In this document: piece after piece, positions 11,931 through 23,781 of the stretch
Numbering within the stretch: position 1 is the first letter of the stretch
Layout of the letters: the number at the start of each line of letters is the position of its first letter
From: Cristatella mucedo
Lineage: Eukaryota; Bryozoa; Phylactolaemata; Cristatellidae
Reading direction: 5' to 3'
DNA: 64,000 bases
Assembly: GCA_009760855.2 (NCBI GenBank)
Contig: WPIO01000121.1
Location: 124,001 to 188,000, forward strand
Translations under genes and position numbers: made by a program
Notes under the pieces: generated by a model
Told to the model about the DNA's origin: nothing
What the model saw: only the letters and a program-made list of their open reading frames with translations
The model's database searches: none

Positions 11931-13684
11931 CTATTTCATCGGCCTAAATCACTTTACTCGGAGATTGATTATAAATGGAGAACAACCAAAGAGCGAGGAG
12001 ATAAGCTTGAGGGACTCCAGAGGCGACTGGTCTGGTGGATGAGACCTGACCCCCACATGACACAGATCGAACGGAATCGGGCAAGTACGAGTAAGACCTT
12101 TACCTTATCTGCAAGAAAATAGTGGTTCTCAATAGTTCAAGTAAAATATCGTCATCAATAGTGACGAAGGCAGCCGTTACATCAGCAGCTCTAGGATAGC
12201 GGTATTTCCGGAATCTTTGCTTCATAGGATGCCCTTGCGTACAAGGAGGAGATCAGTCTCAGCAGTGTATTGCCGCTTGCACCCTGCTTGAAATTTGTTT
12301 AGTATTTAGTTATTATCGTTTACTGATTAGTGCTGCTTAGCGACAATTCTTTAAAGAATCTACGGCACCAGCAGCAAGCGAGTGGACGCACGACGCTGCC
12401 GAACTACTCGAGTGGACGCTACACGACAGTTCGCTATCGGCCCGCTGTTATTATTATCATTATTATTACTAGTGTTATCAATACGTAAATTGGCTGCTTC
12501 ACCTCTTATATATTGAGAAAGTGTAAATGAATAAATATAATTATATTAATGTAATATATAATGTGAAATATAATATTATACATAAAGACAAAGCCACGCT
12601 GACAAAGCTTCCTGCTTGCCAGCTCACGGTGGTGGGCATTCGTATTATCACTTACTGTGAGAAAAATGTCACTATGAAAGTAGAAAAAAAGTTCGCGTGA
12701 AGACGTAAAGAGATTGCGGTGCTTTTGCTCAAAGAGTAGCCGCAAGGAACGGATTTGCATTCATTGGTCGAGTGGGGAACGGGCGTCACGTGCGAACGCT
12801 GATGATCGGAGACGGTCTGAAACCATCCGTTGCCGTGGCGTCTGCTCGCTCCGAAGCCTCCGGCTGGCGAACTGCCGCTGCTCCCCGCCCGGGCTGAACC
12901 CTCCTCTAAGCCCTCCGAAACAATTGATGTCGGTCCGTGCCCTACTTGCACGAACGCGAGCGTGTATTTATCGCGCGATTCGAGGTTCATCTCGTGACCG
13001 GTATCTCGTGCTCCCTTTGGTTCGCCGAGTACTGGCGCCGGCCGCGGCCCGCTCGCTGTATGGCGCTCACTGCCACGCCCCTTGGCTTCTCCTCAGGGGA
13101 GGTATTTGGGCCGCGCGTTGAGGCTCCGGCAGACGCTTTCCGCTCGGCCAAAGTAGCACCGCACCGCTAGCAGCCGCTGGAGCAGCCCGCGCGCGCATCG
13201 GCTTCTCCGGTTCGCCGGGCCAGCGAGGCGGCTGCCTCAGCTGCCACAACCGCGTGACGCGTTTGTTGCCGCGAGCGGTCCGCCATTATGAGGCCGGCGG
13301 GCTCGGTCGGAGTGGTGCGTCCGCTTGCCTGCGCCGCTCCATCAGCGCCAGTCGCAGTACGGGTGCCGCCTCCGCTTGTACCCGCTGATTTTATTTTATT
13401 TTATTTTATTTATTATTCGAACTGCACGGCTGCTGCTGCCACGATTACTCATCGCCATCGCTTTCAAAGCGCCACACACTTGCGAGTCTTTCGACCGACT
13501 GTCCAAGCCGACCTCTGGCATCTCGTGAAAAAGCGGCGTGCCGATGGGCTCGAAACAGCGACTACTGCTGCATGCACAGTACGACTGCGAGTGACCACAA
13601 GATGGCGCTCCGAGACCGTTCACAAGCTCCACCCGCCGTGACCCGCAAACATTGCTCGTTGGAGCACACTTCTGCTGCCGCGCC
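11931..13684. other. Intergenic, GC-rich part at 12760-13640
   Basis: Contains a CpG-rich stretch with several open frames up to 135 codons. None has a recognisable domain, and frames on both strands are equally open, as expected from GC content alone. Confidence 0.45.
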
Positions 13685-14224
13685 GAGTTAGCGTGTTTTC
13701 TCGCTCTCGTGGTCGATAATTGGGTTGCTCTGACTGAGGTGGCGCTGTATTGTCACTTCCTCTCTATCGAGGACGTCCGCCGTGCATCGACTGAAAGTTG
13801 CAGAAAGAAGAGGCGATCACCGTCGAATAGAAGGGCTTACGAGCTGCTCGTGGGCACAGCGGCTGTGCCATTTCCGCAACGGCTTGCAGATAAAGTGTGT
13901 CTATCGGCCGTATTATTTTATATTTAGCCGTAGTCGCTGATCGCGTACGCAAATCTAATGCGGAAGGCCTGCTTGCTGTGTGGCCTGAGCTAACAAGTCG
14001 CTTCGGCCGCCCGCCACAGAAGAAAGGAGACTAACAAATACCTGAGCCGAATCGCTCCAGCTAGAGCTGAAAGTTGGCAACAGTGCCTTGATGCCTTCGC
14101 GACGACGCTGGTATTGCTTTAGCGGGATTCGCTAATCGAGGCCGGCTGACACTCCATGGCTGAAGCCACAAGACAGATATCGAACATTATAAAGCTCGGT
14201 CATTTCGTGGTGGTCAAAAAGAGG
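13685..14224 (+). promoter_or_regulatory. Promoter region A with TATA box
   Basis: This upstream region is repeated at about 14690-15224 (tandem duplication of about 1 kb) and is related to sequence before 37222 and 55491. TATAAA at 14188-14193 lies exactly 37 bases before the ATG at 14225, the same spacing as in promoter B. A very short 5' leader is implied. Confidence 0.6.
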
Positions 14225-14289
14225 ATGGTTGGCCTTACTGTGGGTCTACTGCTGCTTCATCCTCGCGTGCTTCAGAGCCAGGGGAGCCG
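14225..14289 (+). pseudogene. Signal-peptide exon A, +1 frameshift
   Basis: This exon aligns with the 64-nt signal exons at 15225, 37222 and 55491 and ends at the same kind of donor (gtgagt), but it is 65 nt long. Read from its ATG it does not reach the donor in the phase-1 frame. The frame matching the paralogues (CCFILACFRARGAG) lacks an ATG and begins at a TTG. Either the first exon of this tandem unit is dead or translation starts elsewhere. It lies 1 kb upstream of signal exon B and probably represents a duplicated promoter plus exon 1. Confidence 0.6.
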
Positions 14290-14525
14290 GTGAGTCGTCA
14301 AGGATACTCGTTAGCTGCAGTAGCTGCGACTGGATCAGACGTAACGCGGTCTCGAGTCTTGAGCTATCAGCTCGTGGTCGCTTCGACTCCTTGGAAAGCA
14401 TAACGCCTGATTTAAATGAGTCGGGAGTTTGCTTTGCAATAACTTTGCCATGCGTGATCAGCTTTTAATCTTGGGATCTATATGTCACCTATTCACTGTT
14501 CTTCTGTCCCTGTCTCTGTCTCCTG

Positions 14526-14660
14526 TTTGTCTTTGTCCCTGTCTTTGTCCCTGTCTTTGTCCCTGTCTTTGTCCCTGTCTTTGTCCCTGTCTTTGTCCCT
14601 GTCTTTGTCCCTGTCTTTGTCCCTGTCTTTGTCCCTGTCTTTGTCCCTGTCTCTGTCCGT
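14526..14660 (+). repeat. 12-bp minisatellite gtctttgtccct
   Basis: About ten near-perfect copies of a 12-mer in the pyrimidine-rich tract that follows signal exon A. In the other copies the equivalent location holds pure CT repeats. Confidence 0.9.
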
Positions 14661-14689
14661 CTCTATCTTGTCATTGTGCTGCTACGCAG

Positions 14690-15224
14690 CGTTAGCGTGT
14701 TTGCTCGCTCACGCGGTCGATTTTCTGTCTTTCTGACCAAGGTGGCGCAGCTTTGTCGATTCCTTCTCGATCTGAGGAGACTCCGCTTCGCATTGACTGA
14801 GCGTTTCTAAAGCGACGAGTCGATCGCCGCCGAATTGTAAAGCTGGCAAGAGACACGTGGGCACAGTAGCCTCGAGGCTTCTCCTACCTCTTGCAGATTG
14901 TGTATCTAACAGCCCAGTCGTATAAGCTTAGTGGTTTGTGCTGTCGATAAAAAGCGAAAGACCTCTCTGGGAGCGGCCTTCGCAGGCAGACTCAATTCAG
15001 ACGCTTGCAAAAGCAGACAGGAGCGCGAACAAAGGAGCGGAAACAAATAACTCTGCCGAATCATTTTAGCAAGTGCTGCTGAGAATCGGCGGTGGTGCCT
15101 GGATGCACTAGTGACGACGCTGCGAATGGTTAAGCGGGCGTCGCTTTGTGCAGCCTGCTAACGCGCATGCTGAAGCCAATCGATCACTATAAAGCTCAGT
15201 TGTTGTTCAGTAGCAACAGTGAAG
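14690..15224 (+). promoter_or_regulatory. Promoter region B (copy 2) with TATA box
   Basis: Homologous to 13685-14224. TATAAA at 15188-15193 lies 37 bases before the ATG at 15225. The sequence aaagctcagttg follows the box and is shared with copy 4, where the box has changed to TGTAAA. Confidence 0.65.
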
Positions 15225-15288
15225 ATGGTCTCGCTTGCTGCGCCCTGCTGCTGTTTTATTCTCTTGTGCTGCAGATCAGGAGAAGCAG
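15225..15288 (+). CDS. Copy 2, signal-peptide exon
   Basis: The 64-nt first exon encodes MVSLAAPCCCFILLCCRSGEA, a short hydrophobic Cys-rich signal peptide with a plausible cleavage site near SGEA, and ends one base into the next codon (phase 1). The near-identical exon of copy 4 is at 37222. The donor here is gtaatg, supplied by the tail of a LINE family-B insertion (15289-15414). The ancestral donor gtgagt now sits at 15415. Read-through into the insertion would meet a stop at once. Confidence 0.7.
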
Positions 15289-15414
15289 GTAATGTAATGT
15301 AATGTAATGTATCTCCGTCAGTAACTCCACAAAGTCATAAAGACCATGTGGGCGTTACGCAGGAGAGTTTTGTATAGCGCACTCACAGCCTAAGCGGCTT
15401 TCGGTATGCATTCG
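15289..15414 (-). mobile_element. LINE family B 3' end inserted at the exon 1 donor (minus)
   Basis: The insert begins with four to five gtaat units (the element's tail seen from the other strand), continues with the family-B 3' end and stops just before gtgagt. Copy 4 lacks it at 37286 and shows the uninterrupted junction AGCAG/gtgagt. Confidence 0.7.
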
Positions 15415-15661
15415 GTGAGTCATTGATGGTATTGTCTGCCTGCTCCGCCGGCGACTCAGTTTGATGCAACGCAGCCTCACGTCACGTGGGATCAGCTCGT
15501 GGTTTTCGTTCAAATTCTGTGGAAAACAACACAAAAAACTGCCTAAATCCTCAGTAACTTTGCACTTATTCTCCCGTATAAGTGATCGTTCTTACTCTCG
15601 GGCACACTCTGTCTCCTGTTCACTTTCTGTATCTTTATCTCTCTTGCTTGCTTTTTGTCTT

Positions 15662-15861
<200 letters not shown>

Positions 15862-16375
15862 ACTCTCTACCTCTTTCACCAAGTCTCTTATTGATCAGGT
15901 TGCAACTGCTGCACGAGCGACATAACAGTGATGGCATGCGACATTGTAAAGAAAGTGTGCTGTAGAGAGACAGCTAGAGCAAAGACCCTAATGGTATTAT
16001 GGAATATGGGTGGTTAGTCCTGCTGTGTCAGACGCTTAGTGTGAAATCTCAGCCTTTTTGGGAGACTATACAAGGAAATAGCTCAAGTAATGACGCCGAT
16101 TAGTTCAAAGTAAATTGATTTTGAACGGTTTGGATGGGCACACGTTTTTTGTAACAATGCGACACGCCTGAGGGGGATGGCTAAGAGTGGTTATGCTCTG
16201 TGGGGATAAAGCACCTTAGCTCCTTGAGTCACCTGACAGAGCACTGCCTGTCACAGGACATACTAACTATTGCATCTAGCACTAACTCGATCATTTCTTT
16301 TGATTCTGTACTGGAGTTGAGTCGTTGTAGTCGTGGTATCTCATCAAAACAGTGGGGGCTATTTTTTGCGGATAT

Positions 16376-16596
<221 letters not shown>

Positions 16597-16814
16597 ATAT
16601 ATAGTACTGTCTGCATCCACTTAAAGCCGAGAAGATTCGGCTCTGATTTTGATGGAAATTCACCTATTGATCGCACAGTAGCAATCGCCAATATAAATGC
16701 AGTAGCAAGGAAACATGAGACACAGTAATAATGAGAAAAGAAATTGCGTATATCACCCTAAGGGACACATATCTCATTACGTATTGTAATGCCGTTCTCG
16801 GTCGGACATGTGGT

Positions 16815-17770
16815 AATAATAATAATAATATTGCACTTGATAAAGCGCCCTCAGAGAACTTAATCTCTTTCTAGGCGCTTTACATTTGCTGCAAAGTGAT
16901 ACGCAATAGAATAGTAAGTAAAATCATGCTTGAAAAACAAACAAAATGAATAACATGGTTAGGGGTTACATGCACTGGGTCAGCATGCAAATGTGGTTAG
17001 TGGCAGCATGAACAGTGTCAGCACCCATAAGCACATCGAGGACGAATCACAAGGACCCACTAAATGCTGTCCTAAATAGGTATGTTTTTAAGTTTCTTTT
17101 AAATGTGGTCAGGTCAGGGGATGTTCTGATGCAGGTCGGGAGGAAGTTCCAGGCTGTGGGCTGAGCATACGAGCTAAATGCACGGTCTCCAAAGGATTTA
17201 AGGTTTGTACGAGGTATTTCTAGACTGTTAGATTCCGAAAAACGAGTGGTACGATGCTTTGCCTGATGGGGTAGTATATCTGAAAGATAGGCTGGAGCCA
17301 TAGAATGAAGAGACCTAAAAGTGAGTGACAAAACCTTGAAGTCAATCCGTTGCTTGACTGGTAACCAGTGCAGGTCGGCGAGAAGTGGAGTAATGTGGCA
17401 ACTGCGACGCTCACGACAGACAAGCCTAGCTGCAGAGTTTTGCACCAGCTGCAATCGCCTGATCGCACATGCTGGTAGGCCAGTAAGCAGTGAGTTGCAG
17501 AAGTCGAGACGAGATGTCACGAATGCATGGACCAACTTGGACGTGGTATCCTTATCTAAACAAGCCCTAATATTAGCAATGTTATGAAGCTGAAAATAGG
17601 CTGATTTGACTGTGGAGCTGATGTGGTCGTCTAACGAGAGGTCGCTATGGAATATGACACCTAGATTTCGAGCTGATGCAACTGGAGATATGCTGGCAGA
17701 GCCAATTTTGAAAGTCAGCCTTTCCAATTTCTGAATAACACTAGGTTTGCCCATAACTAGTAAGTTTCTA
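16815..17770 (-). mobile_element. LINE family A, L2/CR1-like, 5'-truncated
   Basis: On the minus strand an open frame of about 240 codons encodes the C-terminal region typical of L2/CR1 non-LTR retrotransposon proteins: NLGVIF, DDHISSTVKSAYFQL, LVHAFVTSRLDFCNSLL, RRLQLVQNSAARLVC, ITPLLADLHWLPVKQRIDFK, PAYLSDIL, DRAFSSYAQPTAWNFLP and TFKRNLKTYLF. The polymerase palm is missing. The 3' untranslated region and an (ATT)n tail are at 16815-16880. A 5-bp repeat gtggt flanks the insert (16810-16814, 17771-17775) and block 4 preserves the empty site at 41666-41670. Confidence 0.9.
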
Positions 17771-18333
17771 GTGGTGAAGGGGCTCCCGTCAACATAAGTC
17801 ATGGTGAATGTATTTGCTGATCAAGATCGTGGATTTGAGTTTGGTGGCATACGTGATGCCCTTTAGTAATGACTAATACATAGTAGGGAGCTATGTATTT
17901 AACTGCATTTTTATTTCAGAAATAGCTTGAAGAAGCAAGTTCTTCGGTTTGTGAGAGTACGCCCACTTTTTACAAAACCATTCTGATGATGCGACGAAGG
18001 AACGTGGATACGTTTAAGGCAACAATAGAATTAGCATGGAGGTAGCAGCTTAAAATGTTTTGGTAGGAATTGTTCGAGATTGTAGCGACTAGTTATTGAG
18101 GTCAATGGACAAGAACGGTCAGAGTGTGTTCCACAGCGTAAAATGCTAAACTTTGTGTCGTCGAAGATTATTAGAATAGAGGGAGAGATAGACCCCAGGC
18201 AATGTGTGGCGAGAGTACCAGTGGACACGGAGAGTGCAAAATTGTTTATTCAGCGAGCCATGCAAAACTGGCACGGAGCAAAATATCACGTGAGACTGGA
18301 CTCCAGAGCTAGCTTCACGTTGGCCTTTTGCAG

Positions 18334-18582
18334 TCAATGCATCAGGGTCTGTGGGCCTGTTTGGGATGACTTCCCTCACAGCGTTTCCAGAAGCCACCGT
18401 CGATAAAGCGACGACGCTTCAGTCAACGACCGGAGCTTCACTGATAAAGTGCAGCCTGGACTGCAAGCTTCAAAGTGACTGCATCGGTTTCTACTTCCGC
18501 AGCACTGCAGGAGCGTGTCGTCTGCTGCGACGGCTCGCCTTGCCATCAAGTGATCACGACATTTTCTACATGAATCAAGCGG
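18334..18582 (+). CDS. Copy 2, PAN/apple domain exon
   Basis: After an acceptor cttttgcag the exon encodes a compact Cys-rich module. CSLDCKLQSDCIGFYF then STAGACRLLRR matches the PAN/apple pattern C-x3-C-x5-C..F.(Y/F)...C.L, a fold used for protein or carbohydrate binding in secreted proteins. Both borders are phase 1 if the donor at 18583 (gttcgt) is used; otherwise the frame runs to a stop at about 18630. Joined to exon 1 it begins directly after the signal peptide. It is closely similar to 42228-42476 in copy 4. The donor choice is an inference from phase. Confidence 0.75.
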
Positions 18583-18845
18583 GTTCGTCGCATTCGGCTG
18601 CTAATCATGCTCATCTGTGTCTGTGTGCTTAAGTGTGAGCTCGTGTGATTTTGCACGCGCGTTCTTTTGTTTGTGTTAGCTTGTGTTTTTTGTGCTACTG
18701 CATCTATGCATTTTGCATGCATGCTAAGTGCATGTGCATGTGCCGGTGCATTCTAAGATGTGCACCGCAAAAACACACTGGTAATTCTGCAAATATCCAG
18801 GTTCGCAATCGCCCGTTGGTTAGTTAGTTATCAAACTATTTACAG

Positions 18846-19241
18846 CAACTGCAGCATATCTGTCGGCGACCACGAGTCAGCTGGCAACAAGTCAGTCGGA
18901 CATGAATGACCCAACAAAGACTACAACAACCACGACTCTGCCGACTACGACTCAGCCGATCACGACTCAGCCGACGACAAATCAGCCGGCCACGACTCCG
19001 CTGGCCACGACTCTGCCGATCACGACTCCACCAACCACGACTCTGCCGAACACGAATCAGCCGACCACTTTTCAGCCGTCCGCGAATCAGCTAACTACAA
19101 CTTAGTCGAAAACGACTCTGCCGACCACGAATTCGCCAACCACGACTAAGCAGACCTCCACGATTACTTTATCACTCGGAACTACTCAGCTGATCACAAA
19201 CGTCTCAACCATGGCAGCAACCACCAGAGGCTTTAATCCAG
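18846..19241 (+). pseudogene. Copy 2, mucin-like linker exon with nonsense codon
   Basis: This 396-nt exon (acceptor ctatttacag, donor gttact) encodes repeated TTTLPTTTQP-type units, longer than the 231-nt linker of copy 4. The frame is open except for TAG at 19103-19105, where copy 4 reads CAG. Translation would stop before the lectin domain and leave a secreted PAN plus mucin fragment. Repeat number differs between copies, as is usual for mucin-like segments. Confidence 0.8.
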
Positions 19242-20114
19242 GTTACTTGAGGAAGATGATAGCTGTGCAGCAAAGGAGTGCAGTGGCAGATGCTGATGCA
19301 AGCGGAAAATTTCCGGCCCGGCAAAGCAGAGCTGATGCTGGAATTTAAATGCTGGCACGCCGACACGAACAAAAGCCAGGTCTGCGAGGGTAAATTATTA
19401 GCAGCAGGAATGACGACTGCCTAGGGTTCTCCTAGCTCCCCCTAGCTGTTATTGCTGACAGTGAGAAGTCACTCTAGATGTTGGCTATTGAGTAACCAAA
19501 AATCTGTTTTTCAAACATGAAAAAAAACACTCAAAATGCTGGGCTCATTAAGAGGACCGAGCCTTGCAGAAACACTTCTATTACGATTTGGCGGTTATCT
19601 AAATAAACAGCGTTAGTTTTGTAAGTGGAATAATTTTGATTTTTTGGTATCGTATGTAATTTCCCTAATCTTTTAAATGTCCTATCGTCACAATTGATTT
19701 ATTTAAATAAAAAGCGATTTCGACGCCTGACTATCTAGGCTTAAATCCTGCGGAAATATCATAAAAATCCGGCTGGAAATTGATATGGCTTAGCATGCTA
19801 TATTGGATAGATTAGTAAGGTTTTATTTTATTAAACTTGAATTCCAATGAAACGTGCTCGCTTTGTCCTCACGAGAATCAACTTATTGGTGATAGCGTAC
19901 TTGCTTTTTATGCGAGAAAGATATTTTAAAGCGAATTATAAATTTTGTAAATGCTGCCAGTCGATCGACACGTGACCCCGACCGTCGAGGCATTGCACAA
20001 CTCGAAAGCAGCAGCGGAAATAGCAGCTGCAACGGAGCGTGCGTTTCTAGCTTGGATTCAACGTCCGTTTGGCCTCAATCGACAACGCTTGTGATTCTAT
20101 TACTGTCTCTGTAG
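19242..20114 (+). other. Copy 2 intron
   Basis: No coding content. It is homologous to 42941-43811 in copy 4, with numerous substitutions. Confidence 0.55.
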
Positions 20115-20144
20115 GCTCCGGATCGCAGGGAGTCATATCCTTAC
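20115..20144 (+). CDS. Copy 2, 30-nt spacer exon
   Basis: Acceptor ctctgtag and donor gtaagt. It encodes a spacer like GSGSQGVISL when joined in phase 1. It is the counterpart of 43812-43841. Confidence 0.75.
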
Positions 20145-20378
20145 GTAAGTATTAGACACCAGTCAGATCTGTCAAATCTTACATGATTGAATGCGTGGGT
20201 TAATTTTACTCCATGCTATGAACATGTTGCTAACAACCGAAAGAATGCTTGATCCGTGTGGACTTTACATGGAGCTCACATTCATTGATGAATTCGGGAT
20301 CCCCTCGGATTTAGTCACATGACTAGTTACATCCAAACGTGGTGTCGCAACGTGTCATATTTTGCCCTGTCTGTTTGG

Positions 20379-20573
20379 GTAAGCCGGCCACCCAGTCAAC
20401 GTCATCTCCAGACCAACCTTCGTCTTGCTGTGGACCCGCATATGCTTTTGACGGTGACATTAACACTTATGCTGTCACACAGGATGCTTCGTACCAGCGG
20501 ATCTCAGTTGATCTCGAAGGAAACTACACCGTCTCGACGATCACCGTGACAGCTGTAAAAGAATCAAACGACC
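20379..20573 (+). pseudogene. Copy 2, F-type lectin N-terminal exon, splice acceptor lost
   Basis: The 195-nt exon is open and encodes KPATQSTSS, SSCCGPAYAFDGDI, and VDLEGNYTVSTITVTAV. Compared with copy 4, the conserved Trp of YQW is Arg and the sugar-binding His and first Arg are both Val. The acceptor dinucleotide at 20377-20378 is GG where copy 4 has AG (tttgg versus tttag), so normal splicing into this exon should fail. With the stop in the linker, copy 2 is best read as a pseudogene or as a truncated form. Confidence 0.8.
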
Positions 20574-20640
20574 GTCGGTGATCGCCTTGGCACGTGCTGA
20601 AGCTGCTGCAGCTCGGTTGCTCTCGAGCTCCTAATGAGTG

Positions 20641-20707
20641 CTCGATTCTGCCCCAGTTCAAATATCATTGATCCTGTCGAGGGTATTCGGACTGGGGCAG
20701 AATCGAG
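20641..20707. other. Inverted repeat (hairpin) in copy 2 intron
   Basis: Arms of 24 nt (20641-20664 and 20684-20707) pair with 17 perfect bases and 22 of 24 overall; one difference is a G:U-compatible change. The arms are conserved with the perfect hairpin at 44346-44412. Confidence 0.75.
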
Positions 20708-23115
20708 ACCAGTAGGCTGCTGGATACAGTTCATGCAATGGCCGCTGCAGGGAAGCAGTGGGACAAGCTTTGCTTGCTCAAAGTGTGGGCGCATCGGGGG
20801 GGGGCAGAGAGGTAATAGCACCACTGTGGGTTAACCCCTGCATCCTTGTTTCAAGGTAGGCTGGGGGGCCTATTCTCGGCGAAGCGAAAGCATTGCTTTA
20901 GTAGCTGCATCCTGTTATTCGCCTATGGCAACAAGTAATTGTGTTCTGCAACCTACTGGTGAGTGGTGATTATTCACAGCCTACTTGGATCTGTACGACT
21001 AGTTTCAAATGAACGTAGGAGCTAGACAATTTGTTTCAAAAAGACTAGTGAACTTGGGTCAAATAACGCCACCAGATCAAAAAAAAACAACCGCCAACTA
21101 AGGCTTTAAAGCGACGGGAAACATTGCTTCGTTTGCAGGAATACTGTGGCCACATTTCGGCTACCACGTTTAGAGTACTAGGCTGCCTTGGCAATCAAGA
21201 CTGTCGCCACACTACTGCTCGTCAACAGAATCAGTGTCGTTTTCTGCTTAGACTAAGCATCTTGGCTCACTTTTTTCAACGAATGTATACTGGTGTTTTC
21301 TGAGTATTCTAAATCGGAGAACACGCCGCTGCATTGATTTAGAACCAGATTGTTACAAGGACAAGTCTGGACTAGCGTTATTCCAGCCAGTCGGAATTAG
21401 CTATTACAAGTAAATCTGATCGAGCTTTCGGTGCATGGGACTTAAGGCCACGACTAATGGCTTCCAATATTTCCAGACTGCACGTTCGAAATACTTGAAA
21501 TGAAAGTCTCGTTATAGCCTCAAAAGCTAGCTATACGGCACTAGCGACCTGAGATGGCTCAAATGACACCAACTTATCCCGATTTATTTCGGGAAATAGT
21601 GCTTGGAGCCAGAGATATGGTCGTAAAACTTATGCAAATCAGATATCCGCGGCTTCGTAGAGCTTCCATACTTTGTAGCAGCCAACGTCTCAGCTGCAAC
21701 GACTTACCGGACTCACCACCATCGCGCCTTTTACTAATGTTGGCTCAGAAACCAAGAGTACTTCTTTTCTGCTCTGGGTATAACTCTATACTGCTCGCGT
21801 ACTGCGAACGTCGGAAAGAACTTTAACCGGGAAGTTGGCCGTCGGATGAAGTCACTCTTCCTCGAAGTGAAAGCCGCAGGCAAATTAAAGGCCCTGGCGT
21901 TCAATTTTAGAAAGCCAGGGCCCCTTCATTCCTCGTTGCGAGTAATGCACAAATGCAAAATAACATTCCCATCTCAGCCTACGACCTCAACCTTGAGGTA
22001 AATACGGGCTACGCTCGGGGTCGCTGACACGACTTAGCACCCCTTCTTTAGCAGCCTCTGCATGATGCTGCTAAAAAAACAGCAACAGGAGCTCAGAGCT
22101 TGAGACGGCCTCATCAAATGCATCGTATCAAATGCATCGTATCCTAAACGTAACGACGCTTGCTGAGGTAATGCAGATAACTCCTGAAGATGCCTAATGC
22201 AGATATCTCCTGCTGCCTAATGCAGATATCACCTGCGATCATTGCTAACTTGAACAATGCCGATTGGTAGACTCAGGGAGACTATGAGGGGACAACTCTA
22301 GACAACCATGGAGAATGCCAAATACCGAGTCCGCTAGGTCACGAGACGCTCGGCGAATTCGTTGCTTATAAAAAAGCGTCCACTAACTTCCGATTCTTTT
22401 GACTAGACAGCTGCGTTCTCAGCAGCAGTCTCAGTTCGGTCGCATTAGCAGCATAGTTCCTTCAGGTCAGCTCTGCTGGCTGTGCAAGGGCGTCTCGCAT
22501 TGCTACTCGACATCACGATGAAGCGGCTGCCATGGCAGACAAGCCGTCACGTCGTGTCGTCGCTCATCAGTGACCGTCACGTCGTCTGGCTCATCCCGAA
22601 CGAGCCACCAAACGGGATATCCAAGAGTTCTCGTTGACGAGTCAAAGCGTGCATCGAGCACCGACCTGCGTAAGGATAGTGGCCCGATGAAACCCGATGG
22701 TAGCGTGGATTAAAAACTGGAGCCAGTTTGGACATAGTTTACTCATTGCTGATTTATTTTGACGGGCATGAACCGTTTTATACTGCCAAACATTGCTGCT
22801 GTTGCTGAAACCATTCTGGGTGCATGCTAAGTCACAAAACTCTAGCAGATTATTGGGCATATCTAAAAATGAGAATATTACAATTATATAAATGGTCGTT
22901 ATATAATATATTTATTGGCCTCTTTCCAAATTACGTGCCTACACTCAACACCACTTGGTCTCAACTCCACCCGCCAAGGCCTTGGGAACGCTGAACGAAC
23001 TTCCCATATTCCGGTCGCTTGCTCTGCCACAGTGAGCCGCGTCACAAGCCGTTAGTCAGCCGTTAGTCCACCACCAGTATTGGCGCCTCCACTCAATTGC
23101 TGTGGCTCCGTTTAG
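20708..23115 (+). other. Copy 2 intron between lectin exons
   Basis: Homologous to 44413-45839 except for about 980 bases (roughly 21811-22788) not found in block 4. That extra segment has short direct repeats (aatgcatcgtatc near 22120; taatgcagatatc units at 22160-22215). No coding content is recognised. Confidence 0.55.
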
Positions 23116-23357
23116 CTCAAGGGCCGCACGACTACGATTTGTGCGTCGGTTGGAGTTTGACTTCAGCTTCCGGTTTCTTCCACGGATTGCTGTGCTGGCA
23201 CTTCACCGGAAAGATGGGAGGAAGTGACAGGCGCAACTTCACCTGCCCAGAATATACGGTTAGAAGATATGTGAGCTTACAGGTTATGGTGGCAGATCCA
23301 ACGCATAATAACTTGTACTTGGCCGAGATGACCGTCAACGGAACTCAGTGGAAATAG
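23116..23357 (+). CDS. Copy 2, F-type lectin C-terminal exon
   Basis: The 242-nt terminal exon (acceptor ccgtttag) encodes HDYDLCVGWSLTSASGFF, HFTGKM, FTCPEYTV, RYVSLQVMV and AEMTVNGTQWK then TAG. It is nearly identical to 45840-46081, including flanking intron and 3' UTR, much more so than the rest of the two blocks. The exon is intact, although upstream lesions in this copy make its translation doubtful. Confidence 0.75.
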
Positions 23358-23781
23358 AACAGACCGTCCACCAGGAATTCATCTGAGCCGACTGGGACGC
23401 CGCATACATGATCGCTTAACTGCCGCCGATCTTCACAATTTCATGTGAATATTTGCATACTTAAGGTAGGCTGGCCGCACCAGGCTTCGCCAATGGCCAG
23501 GACAGGGTCGAGCACGTGGCTCTTAGCTACTTTCTTACTCAAAGTTGGCTCGACGCTCGAGCTCCGAGCGATGGCAGCTCTTTGCAAGAAGCTATTCCGT
23601 CGCCTGCATTCACTTAGCCATATGTAAAGTAATCTTGGCAGTGCTTCTAATTCCGGCGACGTCATTGGGTGTATTCTAGGACAGCTATTGTCCTTAATAA
23701 TAGCGATTCGCATGTACATTTGTCAGCACTATCAATAATCCTTATAATAGCCTGCACAGTTTTTCCGTTTGTCTAACTTGA

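Noticed and set aside
12714-13121. Plus-strand 135-codon frame in GC-rich DNA
   Set aside because: Arg/Ala-rich translation with overlapping open frames on both strands; no domain or repeat of it in other copies.
14526-14660. Possible CRISPR-like array
   Set aside because: Units are contiguous 12-mers without spacers; it is a minisatellite in a eukaryotic intron.
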